DNA from: Maridesulfovibrio sp.
GTDB lineage: Bacteria; Desulfobacterota; Desulfovibrionia; Desulfovibrionales; Desulfovibrionaceae
Reading direction: 5' to 3'
Length of the DNA: 64,000 bases
Assembly: GCF_963677005.1 (NCBI RefSeq)
Contig: NZ_OY781616.1
Coordinates: 3,513,501 to 3,577,500 of the forward strand
The stretch's first letter is position 1. Each line of letters begins with the position of its first letter. The notes beneath the pieces are model-generated. The model was given only the letters and a program-made list of their open reading frames with translations, was not told where the DNA came from and did not search any database. Below are positions 25,924-35,435 of this stretch, one piece after another. The position numbers and the translations under genes are program-made.

Positions 25924-26076
25924 TTTCCATGGCGGCTGCCCCTTTATAAATGTCCGTACATCGGTTACTGGCATATCGATCCGTATGTTTATTGTGTGTG
26001 CGGTGTGTTTGAAACATGTTTTGCAGGTCTGTGGAAACAGCCCCTTTTATATATTGATCATGAAGAGGAGAAGGAA

Positions 26077-27354
26077 ATGCTCGATTTGAAGTTTGTTCAG
26101 AACAATCTGGATGCTGTCCGCGAAAGCCTTGAAAAAAGAAGTTCCAAACTTGATGTAAACGAATTCAGCAGTCTTGATTCCCGCCGCAAGGAACTGCTGC
26201 AGGAAGTGGAAGCGTTGAAAGCGGAGCGCAACTCCACCTCTTCCGAGATTGCCCGTATCAAAAAGGAAAAAGGGGATGCATCCGAAATAATTGCCAGAAT
26301 GGGAGAAGTCTCCGGAAGGATCAAGGCTCTTGATGAAGATCTCCGGGATATTGAATCCGCAGAACGCGACTGGCTTGTTTCTGTTCCCAACATGCCGCAC
26401 GAGTCCGTGCCGTTCGGCAGAACCGAGGACGATAACCCGGTTATAAGAGTATGGGGCGAAAAGCCTGAATTCGATTTTACTCCCCGCGAACACTGGGATC
26501 TGGCCGTGGAGTTGGGCGGAGTTGATTTTGAACGCGCCGCAAAGCTTACCGGTGCTCGTTTCGCCGTGCTAAAAAAGTGGGGCGCCAGACTGGAACGGGC
26601 TCTGACCTCTTTCATGGTGGACATCCAGACCAACGAACACGGCTATACCGAGGTGATCCCTCCGTATATAGTCAACCGCGAGTCCCTTTTCGGAACCGGG
26701 CAGCTGCCTAAATTCGCCGAGGACCTCTTCAAGCTGGAAAACTGGGATTACTTCATGATCCCGACTGCCGAGGTCCCGCTGACCAACCTGCATCGGGACG
26801 AAGTGCTTGCCGAGGAAGATCTCTCCGTTGCCTATTGCGCGCCCACTCCGTGCTTCCGTTCCGAAGCCGGATCATACGGCAAGGATACCAAAGGCCTTAT
26901 CCGTCAGCATCAGTTCCACAAAGTGGAAATGGTCCGCTTTGCTCATCCGGACAGGTCTTTTGAAGATCTGGAAGCAATGACCGGACATGCCGAAGAGATT
27001 CTGAAGCGTTTGAACCTGCACTACCGGGTAATTACCCTGTGTACCGGGGACATGGGTTTCGGCTCGGCCAAGACCTACGACATTGAAGTCTGGCTGCCCG
27101 GCCAGGACAAGTATCGCGAGATTTCGTCCTGCTCCAACTGCATGGATTTTCAGGCCCGCCGCGCGAATATCAAGTTCAAGGCAGCCGGAGCCAAGAAAGC
27201 CCAGTTTGTGCATACTCTCAACGGATCAGGTCTGGCCGTGGGACGCACCTTTGTCGCAGTAGTTGAAAACTACCAGCAGAAGGACGGTTCCATCGTAGTC
27301 CCCGAGGCTCTGCGTCCCTATATGGGCGGAATGGAAGTCATTACTGCGGATTAA
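26077..27354 (+). CDS. serS: Seryl-tRNA synthetase
   Basis: 425-residue class II synthetase charging tRNA-Ser (and tRNA-Sec, where present). Residues about 1-105 are the long antiparallel coiled-coil arm that binds the tRNA variable arm. The catalytic core shows motif 2 [20 protein letters not shown] and motif 3 [18 protein letters not shown]. The start ATG 26077 is chosen because AAGAGGAGAAGG lies just upstream and the protein then begins [10 protein letters not shown] as the family does; upstream in-frame starts lack support. Its charging of tRNA-Sec is relevant to the candidate selenoprotein at 52.3 kb. Confidence 0.97.
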   Translation: MLDLKFVQNNLDAVRESLEKRSSKLDVNEFSSLDSRRKELLQEVEALKAERNSTSSEIARIKKEKGDASEIIARMGEVSGRIKALDEDLRDIESAERDWLVSVPNMPHESVPFGRTEDDNPVIRVWGEKPEFDFTPREHWDLAVELGGVDFERAAKLTGARFAVLKKWGARLERALTSFMVDIQTNEHGYTEVIPPYIVNRESLFGTGQLPKFAEDLFKLENWDYFMIPTAEVPLTNLHRDEVLAEEDLSVAYCAPTPCFRSEAGSYGKDTKGLIRQHQFHKVEMVRFAHPDRSFEDLEAMTGHAEEILKRLNLHYRVITLCTGDMGFGSAKTYDIEVWLPGQDKYREISSCSNCMDFQARRANIKFKAAGAKKAQFVHTLNGSGLAVGRTFVAVVENYQQKDGSIVVPEALRPYMGGMEVITAD

Positions 27355-27465
27355 GGAACATTTTATCAGGATGTATCCGATGGCCTTAAACCATTTTGCA
27401 AATATGGTTATTGCATCAGCTCCGCATAATTTTTTGCTAATGAGATAATTATCAAAGCAACAGTT

Positions 27466-27556
27466 TTAAATTATCAGGGTTTCCAAAGGGGATTATCTCC
27501 TTTGGCCGCCGGCGGCGAAATCAAATGACTGAAAGCGCGAAGCGCATCAAAATAAG
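27466..27556 (-). repeat. Dispersed structured repeat, copy C
   Basis: Reverse complement of the element at 21491-21581, with GCGCTTCGCGC, GCCGCCGGCGGC and CCAAAGGAGATAATCCCCTTTGG. Read on the minus strand it lies 67 bases after the htpX stop, in sense orientation, so all three copies sit 3' of a gene in the same direction. Confidence 0.8.
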
Positions 27557-27557
27557 A

Positions 27558-27596
27558 GGCCGTAATTCCTATTGGAGTTACGGCCTTTTGGTTTTT
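27558..27596 (+). terminator. Rho-independent terminator between serS and htpX
   Basis: GGCCGTAA (27558-27565) pairs with TTACGGCC (27578-27585), followed by TTTTGGTTTTTT. It points in the serS direction, about 200 bases after the serS stop. Confidence 0.8.
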
Positions 27597-27623
27597 TCAG
27601 GGTAGGGTAATGGCGAAGTCGGT

Positions 27624-28469
27624 TTATTTTCCGGCCATGGCCATGAGTCTGGATATGCGTTCTTCGGTGGTGGGGTGGGTGCTGAACCAGTTGGCCATGT
27701 TTCCGCCGCTGAAGGGGTTGACTATGAACATGTTTTCAGTGGCCGGGTTGGCGTCCATGGGCAGGTTGCGCACGGTTGCATCCAGTTTGTAGAGGGCCGA
27801 GGCGAGGGCCTTGGGGTCGTGTGAAATACGTGCTCCTGTCGAATCCGCAAGGAATTCGCGGGACCGGGATATGGCCATCTGGATAAGTGACGCTGCAATG
27901 GGGGCCACTATTGCCAGGGCTATGGCCGCAATGGGGTTTGAGCCTTCTTCGTCATCGTTGCCGAAGCCGAAAATGGCCGCCCATTGCATCATGTTGGCGA
28001 TCATCATTATGGCTCCGGCCAGCACTGCGGCTACGGACTGGATAAGTATGTCCCTGTTGGTGATGTGGCCTATTTCATGGGCGATTACTCCGCGCAGTTC
28101 TTCCGGGGTCAGTATGCGCATTATCCCGCTGGTTACGGCTACCACCGCGTTTTCAGGGTTTCGTCCGGTGGCGAAGGCATTGGGTGAATCCTGCTCGATG
28201 ACGTACAGGCGCGGAGCGGGAATTCCGGCATTGGCGGCCAGTTCCTGCACCATGGAGTGAACCATGGGCGCATCCGATGCGGACAGTTGGCGGGCACGGT
28301 ACATGGACAATACTATTTTGTCTGAATACCAGTAACTGCCGACATTCATGAATATGGCGAATGCAAAGGCTATGACCAGTCCGGTCCGCCCTCCCATCAT
28401 GCTTCCGAGAAAGAGGATGATTGCCGTCAGCGCGGCAAGCAGAAAAAAGGTTTTGATCTGGCTTGTCAT
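27624..28469 (-). CDS. htpX: Membrane zinc metalloprotease HtpX
   Basis: 281-residue M48 family protease of the inner membrane that helps remove misfolded membrane proteins. There are two N-terminal membrane segments (residues about 7-50), the zinc motif HEIGHITNRD, two further hydrophobic segments (about 145-200), and the distal zinc ligand in SREFLADSTGARIS. The start at 28469 is preferred because AGGAG precedes it and the protein begins MTSQIKTFFLLAAL. Upstream in-frame codons to 28541 are probably untranslated. With degP nearby it is one of two envelope quality-control proteases in this window. Confidence 0.94.
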   Translation of the reverse strand: MTSQIKTFFLLAALTAIILFLGSMMGGRTGLVIAFAFAIFMNVGSYWYSDKIVLSMYRARQLSASDAPMVHSMVQELAANAGIPAPRLYVIEQDSPNAFATGRNPENAVVAVTSGIMRILTPEELRGVIAHEIGHITNRDILIQSVAAVLAGAIMMIANMMQWAAIFGFGNDDEEGSNPIAAIALAIVAPIAASLIQMAISRSREFLADSTGARISHDPKALASALYKLDATVRNLPMDANPATENMFIVNPFSGGNMANWFSTHPTTEERISRLMAMAGK

Positions 28470-28610
28470 ATTTCGGGCTCCTGTAATTACCTTGTTGTTA
28501 TGCTTTATCCTGAAATGCAGAAAAATATAAAACGGCCGCACCTTGAAGATGCGGCTGTCTCAAACATATTACTTCAATGTAAACCGTCAAGGGGCGATAG
28601 CGCAAGAAAA

Positions 28611-30935
28611 TCAGGACACAACCACCATATCCAGAGGAAGAAGAATGGTGAAAGCGGTTCCCTGACCCTCGTTGCTTGAGCAGGTTATAGTGCCGCCGAG
28701 TCTGCTGGTCACCAGATTGTAGACTATGCTCATCCCCAGTCCTGTTCCCCCGGCTCCTCTCTTGGTGGTGAAGAACGGTTCAAATACCTTGGAAAGGTCG
28801 GACGGGCTCATGCCCTTTCCGTCATCAGTGTAACGGAGAATGACGTTAGTGTCCGTAACCTCAACCCCGATATCGATGTTGCCTGCTTCTATGCCTTCAA
28901 AACCGTGCAGCAGGGAGTTGATAATCAGATTGGACAGAATCTGCATGAACGCTCCGGGATAAGTGTTCAATTGCAGGTCTTCCGGGCAGCTGACGTTGAT
29001 CTTGTGCTTGGTCCTTTTATATTTTGAGCGCAGGCTGAGAAGTATTTCGTCTATGTAGTGTCCGAACTGAATGGTGCGTTTCTGGCCCGAAGCCTGATCC
29101 GCGGCAACCTGCTTGAAGTTGCCGATCAGCTCAGCGGCCCGGTGCAGGTTGAGCATGCTGGATTTTGTCGCCTCCCTGGCCACATTCAGAAATTTGTCGA
29201 AGTCCGATTTGCGGAGTTCTCCAGCGGCAACCTTGCGGTCTATCTCTGTAATTTTTTCTTCCAGATAACTTATGCTGGTGACGCTTATGCCTACAGGGGT
29301 GTTGATTTCGTGGGCCACGCCTGCAACAAGGTCTCCCAGTGCCGCCATTTTTTCGGACTGGATGAGCTGATTCTGGGCTCTTTCCAGCCGTTCTATGGAC
29401 ATTTTAAGTTCCGAGGTCCGCTCCTCCACTTTTGCTTCAAGCCTGCTGTTGATGTTTCGCAACTGCTCCTGCGCTGTGCGCAATTCGGTTATGTCCCTTC
29501 CTTCCGCAATCAGAAATATTGCTTTTCCGTCAGACCCGAATGCAGGCTTAAGGGAAAAATCGACGTATATAGCCTCCGGGCTATTACCATCGTAGCTCTC
29601 TATTTCCCTGCGTATAACCCGGCCGTCAGCCGCATTGCGGATATCTTTTTTGAGTTCCTGAACCAGTGAGGGGGGATTCTGCCACCACGGACCTTCCCAG
29701 AACGGTTTCCCTACAACATTTTCAGCTGTTGCGGATCTGATTTCCAGAGCAGACTGGTTTATTTCGAGCAGGGTGCCGTCAAGAGCTACAACTCCCATGA
29801 AATGCAGTGACTGGTTGAATATCCCCTTGAACATGGCCTCGCTCACCGCCAGACGCTCCTGAGCCTCCTTGAGTTCCGTGACATTGTGCCCTTCGGCGAT
29901 CAGGAACAGTACCGAGCCGTTTTCAGATATGGCCGGTTTAACTGAAAAATCCACGTGGATGCATTCTCCGTTTTTGCCGAAATGGCGGAAAATACCTCTC
30001 CCGATGCCGCCAAGGGATCCTATCTGGATAGCTTCCTTCAAAGCCCTTTGAACATCTATGGAGTAGTTCCAGAACGGAGTTTCCCATAAGTAGGTGTTAA
30101 GGACGTCCTTTTCTTCAATACCGGCAAAGTCCAAGGCCACTTTGTTTATGAGCAGCAGCACACCTTCCGGGGTCAGCACGCCCATAAACTGCTGGCTGTG
30201 GTTGAAAACCCCCTTGAAGAGAGCCTCGCTTTCAAGAATCCTATCGCCGGCTTTTCTGCTTTCGATGATGGTGTATGCGGAAAGAAAGCCTATCACCGCG
30301 AGGACTATCAGGGTAAGCATTATCAGTTCCCTGCTTCTGGCCAGGGCCTCCTTCTCCAGGTCATCGAGATAGAGCCCGGTTCCCACAATCCAGTGCCAGG
30401 GTTCAAATCGCCTTACATACGATAGTTTGGGTACAATCCTGTCCGGCTTGTCCTGCCACTGCCAATAGTAGGTAATGATGCCTTCGCCGTTTTTTTTCGT
30501 CGCCTTCGCTGTTTCACGGAAAATAGCATTTCCCTTGAAGTCGGTGAATCCGGACATGTCCCGGCCGTCCAGCTCCGGCATGTACGGGTGCATGATCATC
30601 TTTGCGTTCGTATCGTTTATCCAGAAGTAGTCCTTTCCGGCGGTACCGAATCTCATTTTACCGATCAGTGCGGCAGCTTCCCTTCTGGCCTGTTCCGGTG
30701 TAAGAAGCCCTTTCCGTTCTTTCTCGTACATCTGCTCAAGAATTCCCGTGGCAACCTGAGTCATGTGTTTGAGGGCCGTTTTTTTCTGGGAAAGCATGGC
30801 TTCGCGCACAGCGGGCATGTGTACTGCGAATATGACTATTATGAACAGCACAAGCGAGACTATAGTCGGGGCAGTAACCCTTAGCCAGACAGGTATGTTC
30901 AGTCCCGGCCTGTTTTTGCTGGTAAAAATTCCCAT
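28611..30935 (-). CDS. Sensor histidine kinase, Cache-PAS-PAS-HisKA-HATPase
   Basis: 774 residues. One membrane segment lies at about 20-42, followed by a periplasmic single-Cache domain of about 150 residues (FGTAGKDYFWINDTNAKMIM, then WIVGTGLYLDDLE) and a second membrane segment near 205-225. Two PAS domains span about 235-370 and 370-500. A coiled coil and a dimerisation domain with the phospho-acceptor His in VAGVAHEINTPVG follow, then the ATPase with N box LIINSLLHGF and G boxes DDGKGMSPSDL and GGTGLGMSIV. It likely senses a small ligand, but no response regulator gene is adjacent, so its partner is unknown. It is divergent from the first giant RTX gene. Confidence 0.93.
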   Translation of the reverse strand: MGIFTSKNRPGLNIPVWLRVTAPTIVSLVLFIIVIFAVHMPAVREAMLSQKKTALKHMTQVATGILEQMYEKERKGLLTPEQARREAAALIGKMRFGTAGKDYFWINDTNAKMIMHPYMPELDGRDMSGFTDFKGNAIFRETAKATKKNGEGIITYYWQWQDKPDRIVPKLSYVRRFEPWHWIVGTGLYLDDLEKEALARSRELIMLTLIVLAVIGFLSAYTIIESRKAGDRILESEALFKGVFNHSQQFMGVLTPEGVLLLINKVALDFAGIEEKDVLNTYLWETPFWNYSIDVQRALKEAIQIGSLGGIGRGIFRHFGKNGECIHVDFSVKPAISENGSVLFLIAEGHNVTELKEAQERLAVSEAMFKGIFNQSLHFMGVVALDGTLLEINQSALEIRSATAENVVGKPFWEGPWWQNPPSLVQELKKDIRNAADGRVIRREIESYDGNSPEAIYVDFSLKPAFGSDGKAIFLIAEGRDITELRTAQEQLRNINSRLEAKVEERTSELKMSIERLERAQNQLIQSEKMAALGDLVAGVAHEINTPVGISVTSISYLEEKITEIDRKVAAGELRKSDFDKFLNVAREATKSSMLNLHRAAELIGNFKQVAADQASGQKRTIQFGHYIDEILLSLRSKYKRTKHKINVSCPEDLQLNTYPGAFMQILSNLIINSLLHGFEGIEAGNIDIGVEVTDTNVILRYTDDGKGMSPSDLSKVFEPFFTTKRGAGGTGLGMSIVYNLVTSRLGGTITCSSNEGQGTAFTILLPLDMVVVS

Positions 30936-31327
30936 CTTCCCTCCGCTCGGCGCACATGTTTTAAGCCTATGCCTCGTTTGAGCCTACACTATTTTGCGAA
31001 GATAACACAAGAAGCAAAGTCCTGATCCCGTTCAGGCGTTCTTCCAACCGGGACACCGTCTGCCTCTCCGGAAATTTCACAGCAAATAAGTGCAAGAAGC
31101 CTGCTGCACGGGCAACTCCTGCATGTAACTTTACCGGGCTGGGGAGAATAGGATTCAAGAGATATACGGCCGAGCCGGGCAACTGGCGGAAAAGTTGATT
31201 GCAGTTAATCTATTGATAATCGGATTATTATACTTGTTTGTGTAAAGCTCTTCATCTAATGTGCATCTTTGTTAATATGAAGTTGTTGTTTTTAATATAA
31301 TTTAATGACATTTAATTGGAGTTCATA
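30936..31327. other. Divergent spacer, kinase/first RTX gene
   Basis: 392 bases with no gene that I can support; a short minus-strand frame at 30967-31182 lacks a ribosome-binding site and any family feature. The right third is strongly AT-rich. A good -10 (TATAAT, 31296-31301) would put the RTX transcript start near 31308, but its -35 is poor. Confidence 0.4.
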
Positions 31328-34300
31328 ATGCCTTCCAGTCAGCAGCCGCTTTCCCAAATAGGAGTCGTCACCGGGCTTGCCGGGGAAGCTTTCGCTGAAT
31401 CTTCGTCCGGAATCAGACCTCTTGAGCAGGGCGGACCTGTTTACAGGGGTGAAGAGTTGATTACCGAAGCCGGTGGCAACGTTGAAGTTCGTTTTGTAGA
31501 CGATACCCTGCTTTCCCAGGGTGAGAATTCAAGAATAGCCCTTGATGATTATGTCTATGATGCGAGTGACGGTTCTTCCTCCGAACTGATGCTGGACATC
31601 GCACAGGGGATGTTCAGGGTTGTCACCGGAAAGATTGCCGAGAACAATCCCGAGCGTTTCAAGATAGGGTCTCCGCTGGCAACCATAGGTATCAGGGGGA
31701 CCACAACCGTCCATGAGGTAATTCCCGGACAGGGCGAAAGACACGGGGTCGAAGAACTTCATTCCGGGCGTGCTTTGCTGGTTCAGAGTAATATAACCGG
31801 GGCCGTTCGCCAGATAGGTCAGTCCATGGGGCTGGTCGATGTGGGGTCGTCCGGGGCTCTTTCTCCTGTGCGTCCCCTGACGATGCAGGAATTCAATTCA
31901 TTTCGTGAGATTGCTCCATCCAATATTCTTCAGGAGAATGAAATCCGTTCCGACCGGGAAGATTCCGGTGATGACGGGTCTGATGAAGATCAGGATGATC
32001 TGCCGCAGGATGACGGCGGGCAGCAGGATGATGGCGGACAGCAGGGTGATCAGCAACAGGACGGTCAGGGAGGAGAAGAGGGAGCCGCATCCGGTGAAGC
32101 CCCTCCCGCTCAGGGCGGAGAAGTAGAGGGCGGAGAAGTAGAGGGCGGTGGAGCCGGAGAAGGAAGCTCTCCCCTTGGTTCCGGGATGGGAAGTGTGCTT
32201 TTCCCTGACGGCGGAACCCAGGATATCGCCGGTGTTATTCCCGAACAGCAGGAACTGGACGGAACCAAATTATCCAATCCTCCTACCGCTGAAGAACGGC
32301 AGCAGGAAGGGGCTGGTTCTCAGCCGGGTGAAGGACCTGACGGGCAGGGCGAACGTGATAGCTCGCCTCAGAACGAAGGAATGGAAGAGGGGCAGGACCA
32401 GACTTCCGGAGCAGCTAATACCGGAGACGACTATATAGATGATACCGGCACCGGAACAGGGAATACTGATGACCAGTCCTCCGCACAGTCCGGTGGTGAC
32501 GAAGATTCCGGCGAAGATGAACATACTCCGGACAACGCGATAGTCGGTACTGTCGGGATAAATAATATCCTTACCGGAACGTCCGGAGCGGACATAATCA
32601 TAGGTCAGGAACTGGCGGATACCCTCAGCGGACTGGCCGGGGACGATACCCTTACCGGTAATGCCGGAAACGATGAATTGTCCGGCGGTGAAGGAGCCGA
32701 TACTCTTTTCGGTGGAGCCGGAGAGGACCTGCTCAAGGGCGGTGCCGGTAATGATTACCTTGACGGCGGCAGCAATACTTCAGATGAATTTGATTTTGTT
32801 TCCTATGCTGATACTTCCGGCGGAGTGACGGCCTCTCTTGCCGAAGGAACGGCCCATAGTGCCGACGGGGATGATATCCTTGTAAATCTGGAAGGAATAA
32901 TCGGTTCCAACTACGCGGACACTCTTTACGGGGATGATGAAGCGAATAAATTCGATCCTATGTTGAGTAAAAACTATTCAACAGAATTTCCGGATGAGAA
33001 CAAGGACTATATTGACGGCAAGGGCGGTTCCGACTGGGTGCAATTCAGTTCCTTGTCCGGTCAGTATCACGTCGAGGTGGACCTCTCTTCTGAAACAGGG
33101 ACCGCGTCGGTTTTTTATCAGATGGAAAGTTTGCTTAGCGTTGTTGATCTGCTCAGTATTGAAAATGTGGAAGGCTCCTCCGGAAACGACATGATTACCG
33201 GAAGTTCCGAGGATAACACGATAATGGGTGGAGCCGGAGCGGACGATATCAGCGGTTTGGGGGGAGACGACTATCTGCTCGGCAACGGTGGAATGGATTT
33301 TATCACAGCTGGCGAGGGTACAAACTCCATAGACGGAGGTGCCGGGACAGACCTGCTGAGTTTTGCGGAATCCGACGATGTGGTCAACCTTGTGCTCACT
33401 GCGGCGGGCAGCGGAACGGCAACGCACCATACCTCCGAGTCCGTGGACACATTTGTCCGTGTCGAATCATTCAGGGGATCGGGCTACGCGGATATTTTTA
33501 CCGGAAGCGCTTATAGCGACACCTTTTACGGCGCAGACGGGAATGATTCATTACAGGGCGGCGCCGGTGATGATTTCCTGTCCGGCGGTGCGGGATCGGA
33601 TACAATTGACGGAGGAGCCGATATCGATTGGGTTTCCTACACGGACGGGGCTTCCGGAGGAGTTACCCTTACTCTTTCAGAAGGAACGGATGGAAGTGCT
33701 GTTTCCGGTTCCGATACCGATGTTCTGAGAAATATAGAGAATGCCGAGGGCAGCGGTTATGGAGATACCCTTACCGGTTCTTCGGCCGCCAATATTCTTT
33801 CGGGCTTTTACGGCGATGATACCATCTACGGTATGCTCGGTAACGATACCATTCTCGGGGGAGAAGGATCCAACTCTCTTCTCGGCGGTGACGGGGTCGA
33901 TATTGTTTCGTATGCCGATCTGGAGAACACGGACGCTGTAACGATCAGTTCCGGACAGGGAACCGCTCATCATGGTTCGGGAACGGATACACTGTCCGGT
34001 TTTGAAATTTATCACGGCTCCGATGGCGGTGATACTTTTCTGGGCGACACCGGAAATGATACTTTCTACGGCGGGGAGGGCCACGATACATTCGTTGGTG
34101 ACCTTGGTGCAGATTATTTTGACGGTGGAGACGGGCTCGATACGATCTCTTTCAGTGGAGCAGGGCCTATCAATTTGAACGCCGACATCGGGTCCGGGAT
34201 AGGAACGGCAACAACCAATGACGGTGTTGCAACTTTTACGAGTGTGGAGTGTTTCATCGGTTCCGAGCAGAACGATTCCTTTACCGGAAGCAGCGGCTCG

Positions 34301-35119
34301 GAAACATTTGCTGTGGGTGACGGCAGTGATACCGTCAGCGGCGGGGACGGTCTGGATACCCTGTCCCTGGCCCATGCCTTCAATTCCATAACCCTTAAGG
34401 TCGATGCCCATACGGCAACATACAGTGACGACACAAACACATACACTGATACGTTTGACAGCATTGAAGGATTTATCGGCGGCAGCGGCAATGATTCGTT
34501 TACCGGCAGTGATGCTTCCGAGACATTTGAAGGCGGACTGGGTAACGATTCCATCGCCGGCGGCGGCGGGATTGACGCGGTCAGCTATGCATCCGCTTCG
34601 TCTGGAGTCTCAGTCAGTCTGAGTTGCGGAACCGCCACCGGGGGGGCCGGAACCGACATCTTCAGCTCAATCGAATCCATCATAGGTTCCGGACATGATG
34701 ACACGCTTACCGCAAGCAACAGCGGAGACCCTGTTTCCGGAAGCAGCTATCATGATTCCATTCAGGGCGGCGAAGGTGTAGATACAATCAATCTTGTTAC
34801 GGGAAGATCCACTGCTGTGGTCTATACGTCCCTTGACGATGGCGGAGACACCATCAATTCTTTTGTTTCCGGAGAGGATCACCTGTTTTTTACCGGAAGC
34901 GATTTTGATTCTTCCGCGTTATCCAATTTCAAGGTGATTCATGAGGAATATGATGGCAGCAATTCCGGCCTGGAAACAACCGATGCCTGTTTTATCTTTG
35001 ACGACAGTACCGGGCAGCTGTGGTACGATTCCAACGGAACTGAAGAACGGGGAGATACTCTGATTGCGACCCTTAACGGTGTTGGCGATCTGCATGACTC
35101 AGACCTTTCGGTAAATTGA
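31328..35119 (+). CDS. Giant FecR-RTX protein 1 (putative type I-secreted surface protein)
   Basis: 1263 residues in four parts. A FecR-like module spans about 8-190 (IGVVTGLAGEAFAES, FVDDTLLSQGENSRIALDDY, ATIGIRGTTTVHEV). An acidic linker rich in Asp, Glu, Gln and Gly spans about 205-410. RTX nonapeptide arrays of the GGxGxDxLx type run from about 415 to 1130, interrupted by recurring modules of the type VSYADTSGGVTASLAEGTA...NLEGIIGSNYADTL. A C-terminal module (INSFVSGEDHLFFTG, FDSSALSNF) resembles type I secretion targets. There is no N-terminal signal peptide, as expected for ABC-exporter substrates. Calcium binding and surface or biofilm roles are inferred from RTX families. ATG 31328 has GGAG nine bases upstream. 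No exporter genes lie nearby. Confidence 0.9.
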   Translation: MPSSQQPLSQIGVVTGLAGEAFAESSSGIRPLEQGGPVYRGEELITEAGGNVEVRFVDDTLLSQGENSRIALDDYVYDASDGSSSELMLDIAQGMFRVVTGKIAENNPERFKIGSPLATIGIRGTTTVHEVIPGQGERHGVEELHSGRALLVQSNITGAVRQIGQSMGLVDVGSSGALSPVRPLTMQEFNSFREIAPSNILQENEIRSDREDSGDDGSDEDQDDLPQDDGGQQDDGGQQGDQQQDGQGGEEGAASGEAPPAQGGEVEGGEVEGGGAGEGSSPLGSGMGSVLFPDGGTQDIAGVIPEQQELDGTKLSNPPTAEERQQEGAGSQPGEGPDGQGERDSSPQNEGMEEGQDQTSGAANTGDDYIDDTGTGTGNTDDQSSAQSGGDEDSGEDEHTPDNAIVGTVGINNILTGTSGADIIIGQELADTLSGLAGDDTLTGNAGNDELSGGEGADTLFGGAGEDLLKGGAGNDYLDGGSNTSDEFDFVSYADTSGGVTASLAEGTAHSADGDDILVNLEGIIGSNYADTLYGDDEANKFDPMLSKNYSTEFPDENKDYIDGKGGSDWVQFSSLSGQYHVEVDLSSETGTASVFYQMESLLSVVDLLSIENVEGSSGNDMITGSSEDNTIMGGAGADDISGLGGDDYLLGNGGMDFITAGEGTNSIDGGAGTDLLSFAESDDVVNLVLTAAGSGTATHHTSESVDTFVRVESFRGSGYADIFTGSAYSDTFYGADGNDSLQGGAGDDFLSGGAGSDTIDGGADIDWVSYTDGASGGVTLTLSEGTDGSAVSGSDTDVLRNIENAEGSGYGDTLTGSSAANILSGFYGDDTIYGMLGNDTILGGEGSNSLLGGDGVDIVSYADLENTDAVTISSGQGTAHHGSGTDTLSGFEIYHGSDGGDTFLGDTGNDTFYGGEGHDTFVGDLGADYFDGGDGLDTISFSGAGPINLNADIGSGIGTATTNDGVATFTSVECFIGSEQNDSFTGSSGSETFAVGDGSDTVSGGDGLDTLSLAHAFNSITLKVDAHTATYSDDTNTYTDTFDSIEGFIGGSGNDSFTGSDASETFEGGLGNDSIAGGGGIDAVSYASASSGVSVSLSCGTATGGAGTDIFSSIESIIGSGHDDTLTASNSGDPVSGSSYHDSIQGGEGVDTINLVTGRSTAVVYTSLDDGGDTINSFVSGEDHLFFTGSDFDSSALSNFKVIHEEYDGSNSGLETTDACFIFDDSTGQLWYDSNGTEERGDTLIATLNGVGDLHDSDLSVN
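32560..34700 (+). repeat. RTX nonapeptide-coding repeats of giant protein 1
   Basis: Many imperfect 27-bp units code for GGxGxDxLx, in blocks of two to four units separated by spacer modules of about 60-80 residues. A 15-bp tandem duplication (GGCGGAGAAGTAGAG twice, 32114-32143) lies in the upstream acidic linker. This is protein-coding repetition and not a CRISPR array. Confidence 0.85.
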
Positions 35120-35435
35120 CAGCAGCCTTAATAAATCAGCGTATAATGCCGTTCCGTGTACATGCGGGGCGGCATTTTTTTCTTGTTACGTTTTATGAAC
35201 CTCAACTTTGAAATTTAATTAACTATGAAAAAACCAATGGGTACGTGATATTTCTGTCAATTGCTGTAAACGAATTCAAATAAAGGGCATAAAAAATGCT
35301 AAACTTATGCTTATAAATGCCGAAAACAGTTTTGTACTTGCGGGCAGAAGGAAAAATGCTTATTTTTTAATAAAGAATTCTTAATGGCAGTATGTATCTG
35401 CCGCCAGACAGCGGTTGTTTTTCACAGGAGCCGAC
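35120..35435. other. Spacer between the two giant RTX genes
   Basis: 316 bases. The terminator of gene 1 (35145-35181) is followed by about 200 AT-rich bases that should hold the promoter of gene 2. A GGCAG-TATGTAT-CTGCC inverted repeat (35386-35402) lies 33 bases before the start. No ORF is supported. Confidence 0.45.
35145..35181 (+). terminator. Rho-independent terminator after RTX protein 1
   Basis: AATGCCG (35145-35151) pairs with CGGCATT (35170-35176) around an 18-base loop, followed by a T run to 35181. It separates the two giant genes, so the second needs its own promoter. Confidence 0.75.

Noticed and set aside
30967..31182. 71-codon minus-strand frame upstream of the kinase
   Set aside because: No ribosome-binding site and no recognisable features; it lies in the probable promoter region.
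35386..35402. Sigma-54 promoter upstream of the second RTX gene
   Set aside because: TGGCAG is followed by CTGC at the wrong spacing (two bases too far) for the -24/-12 consensus.
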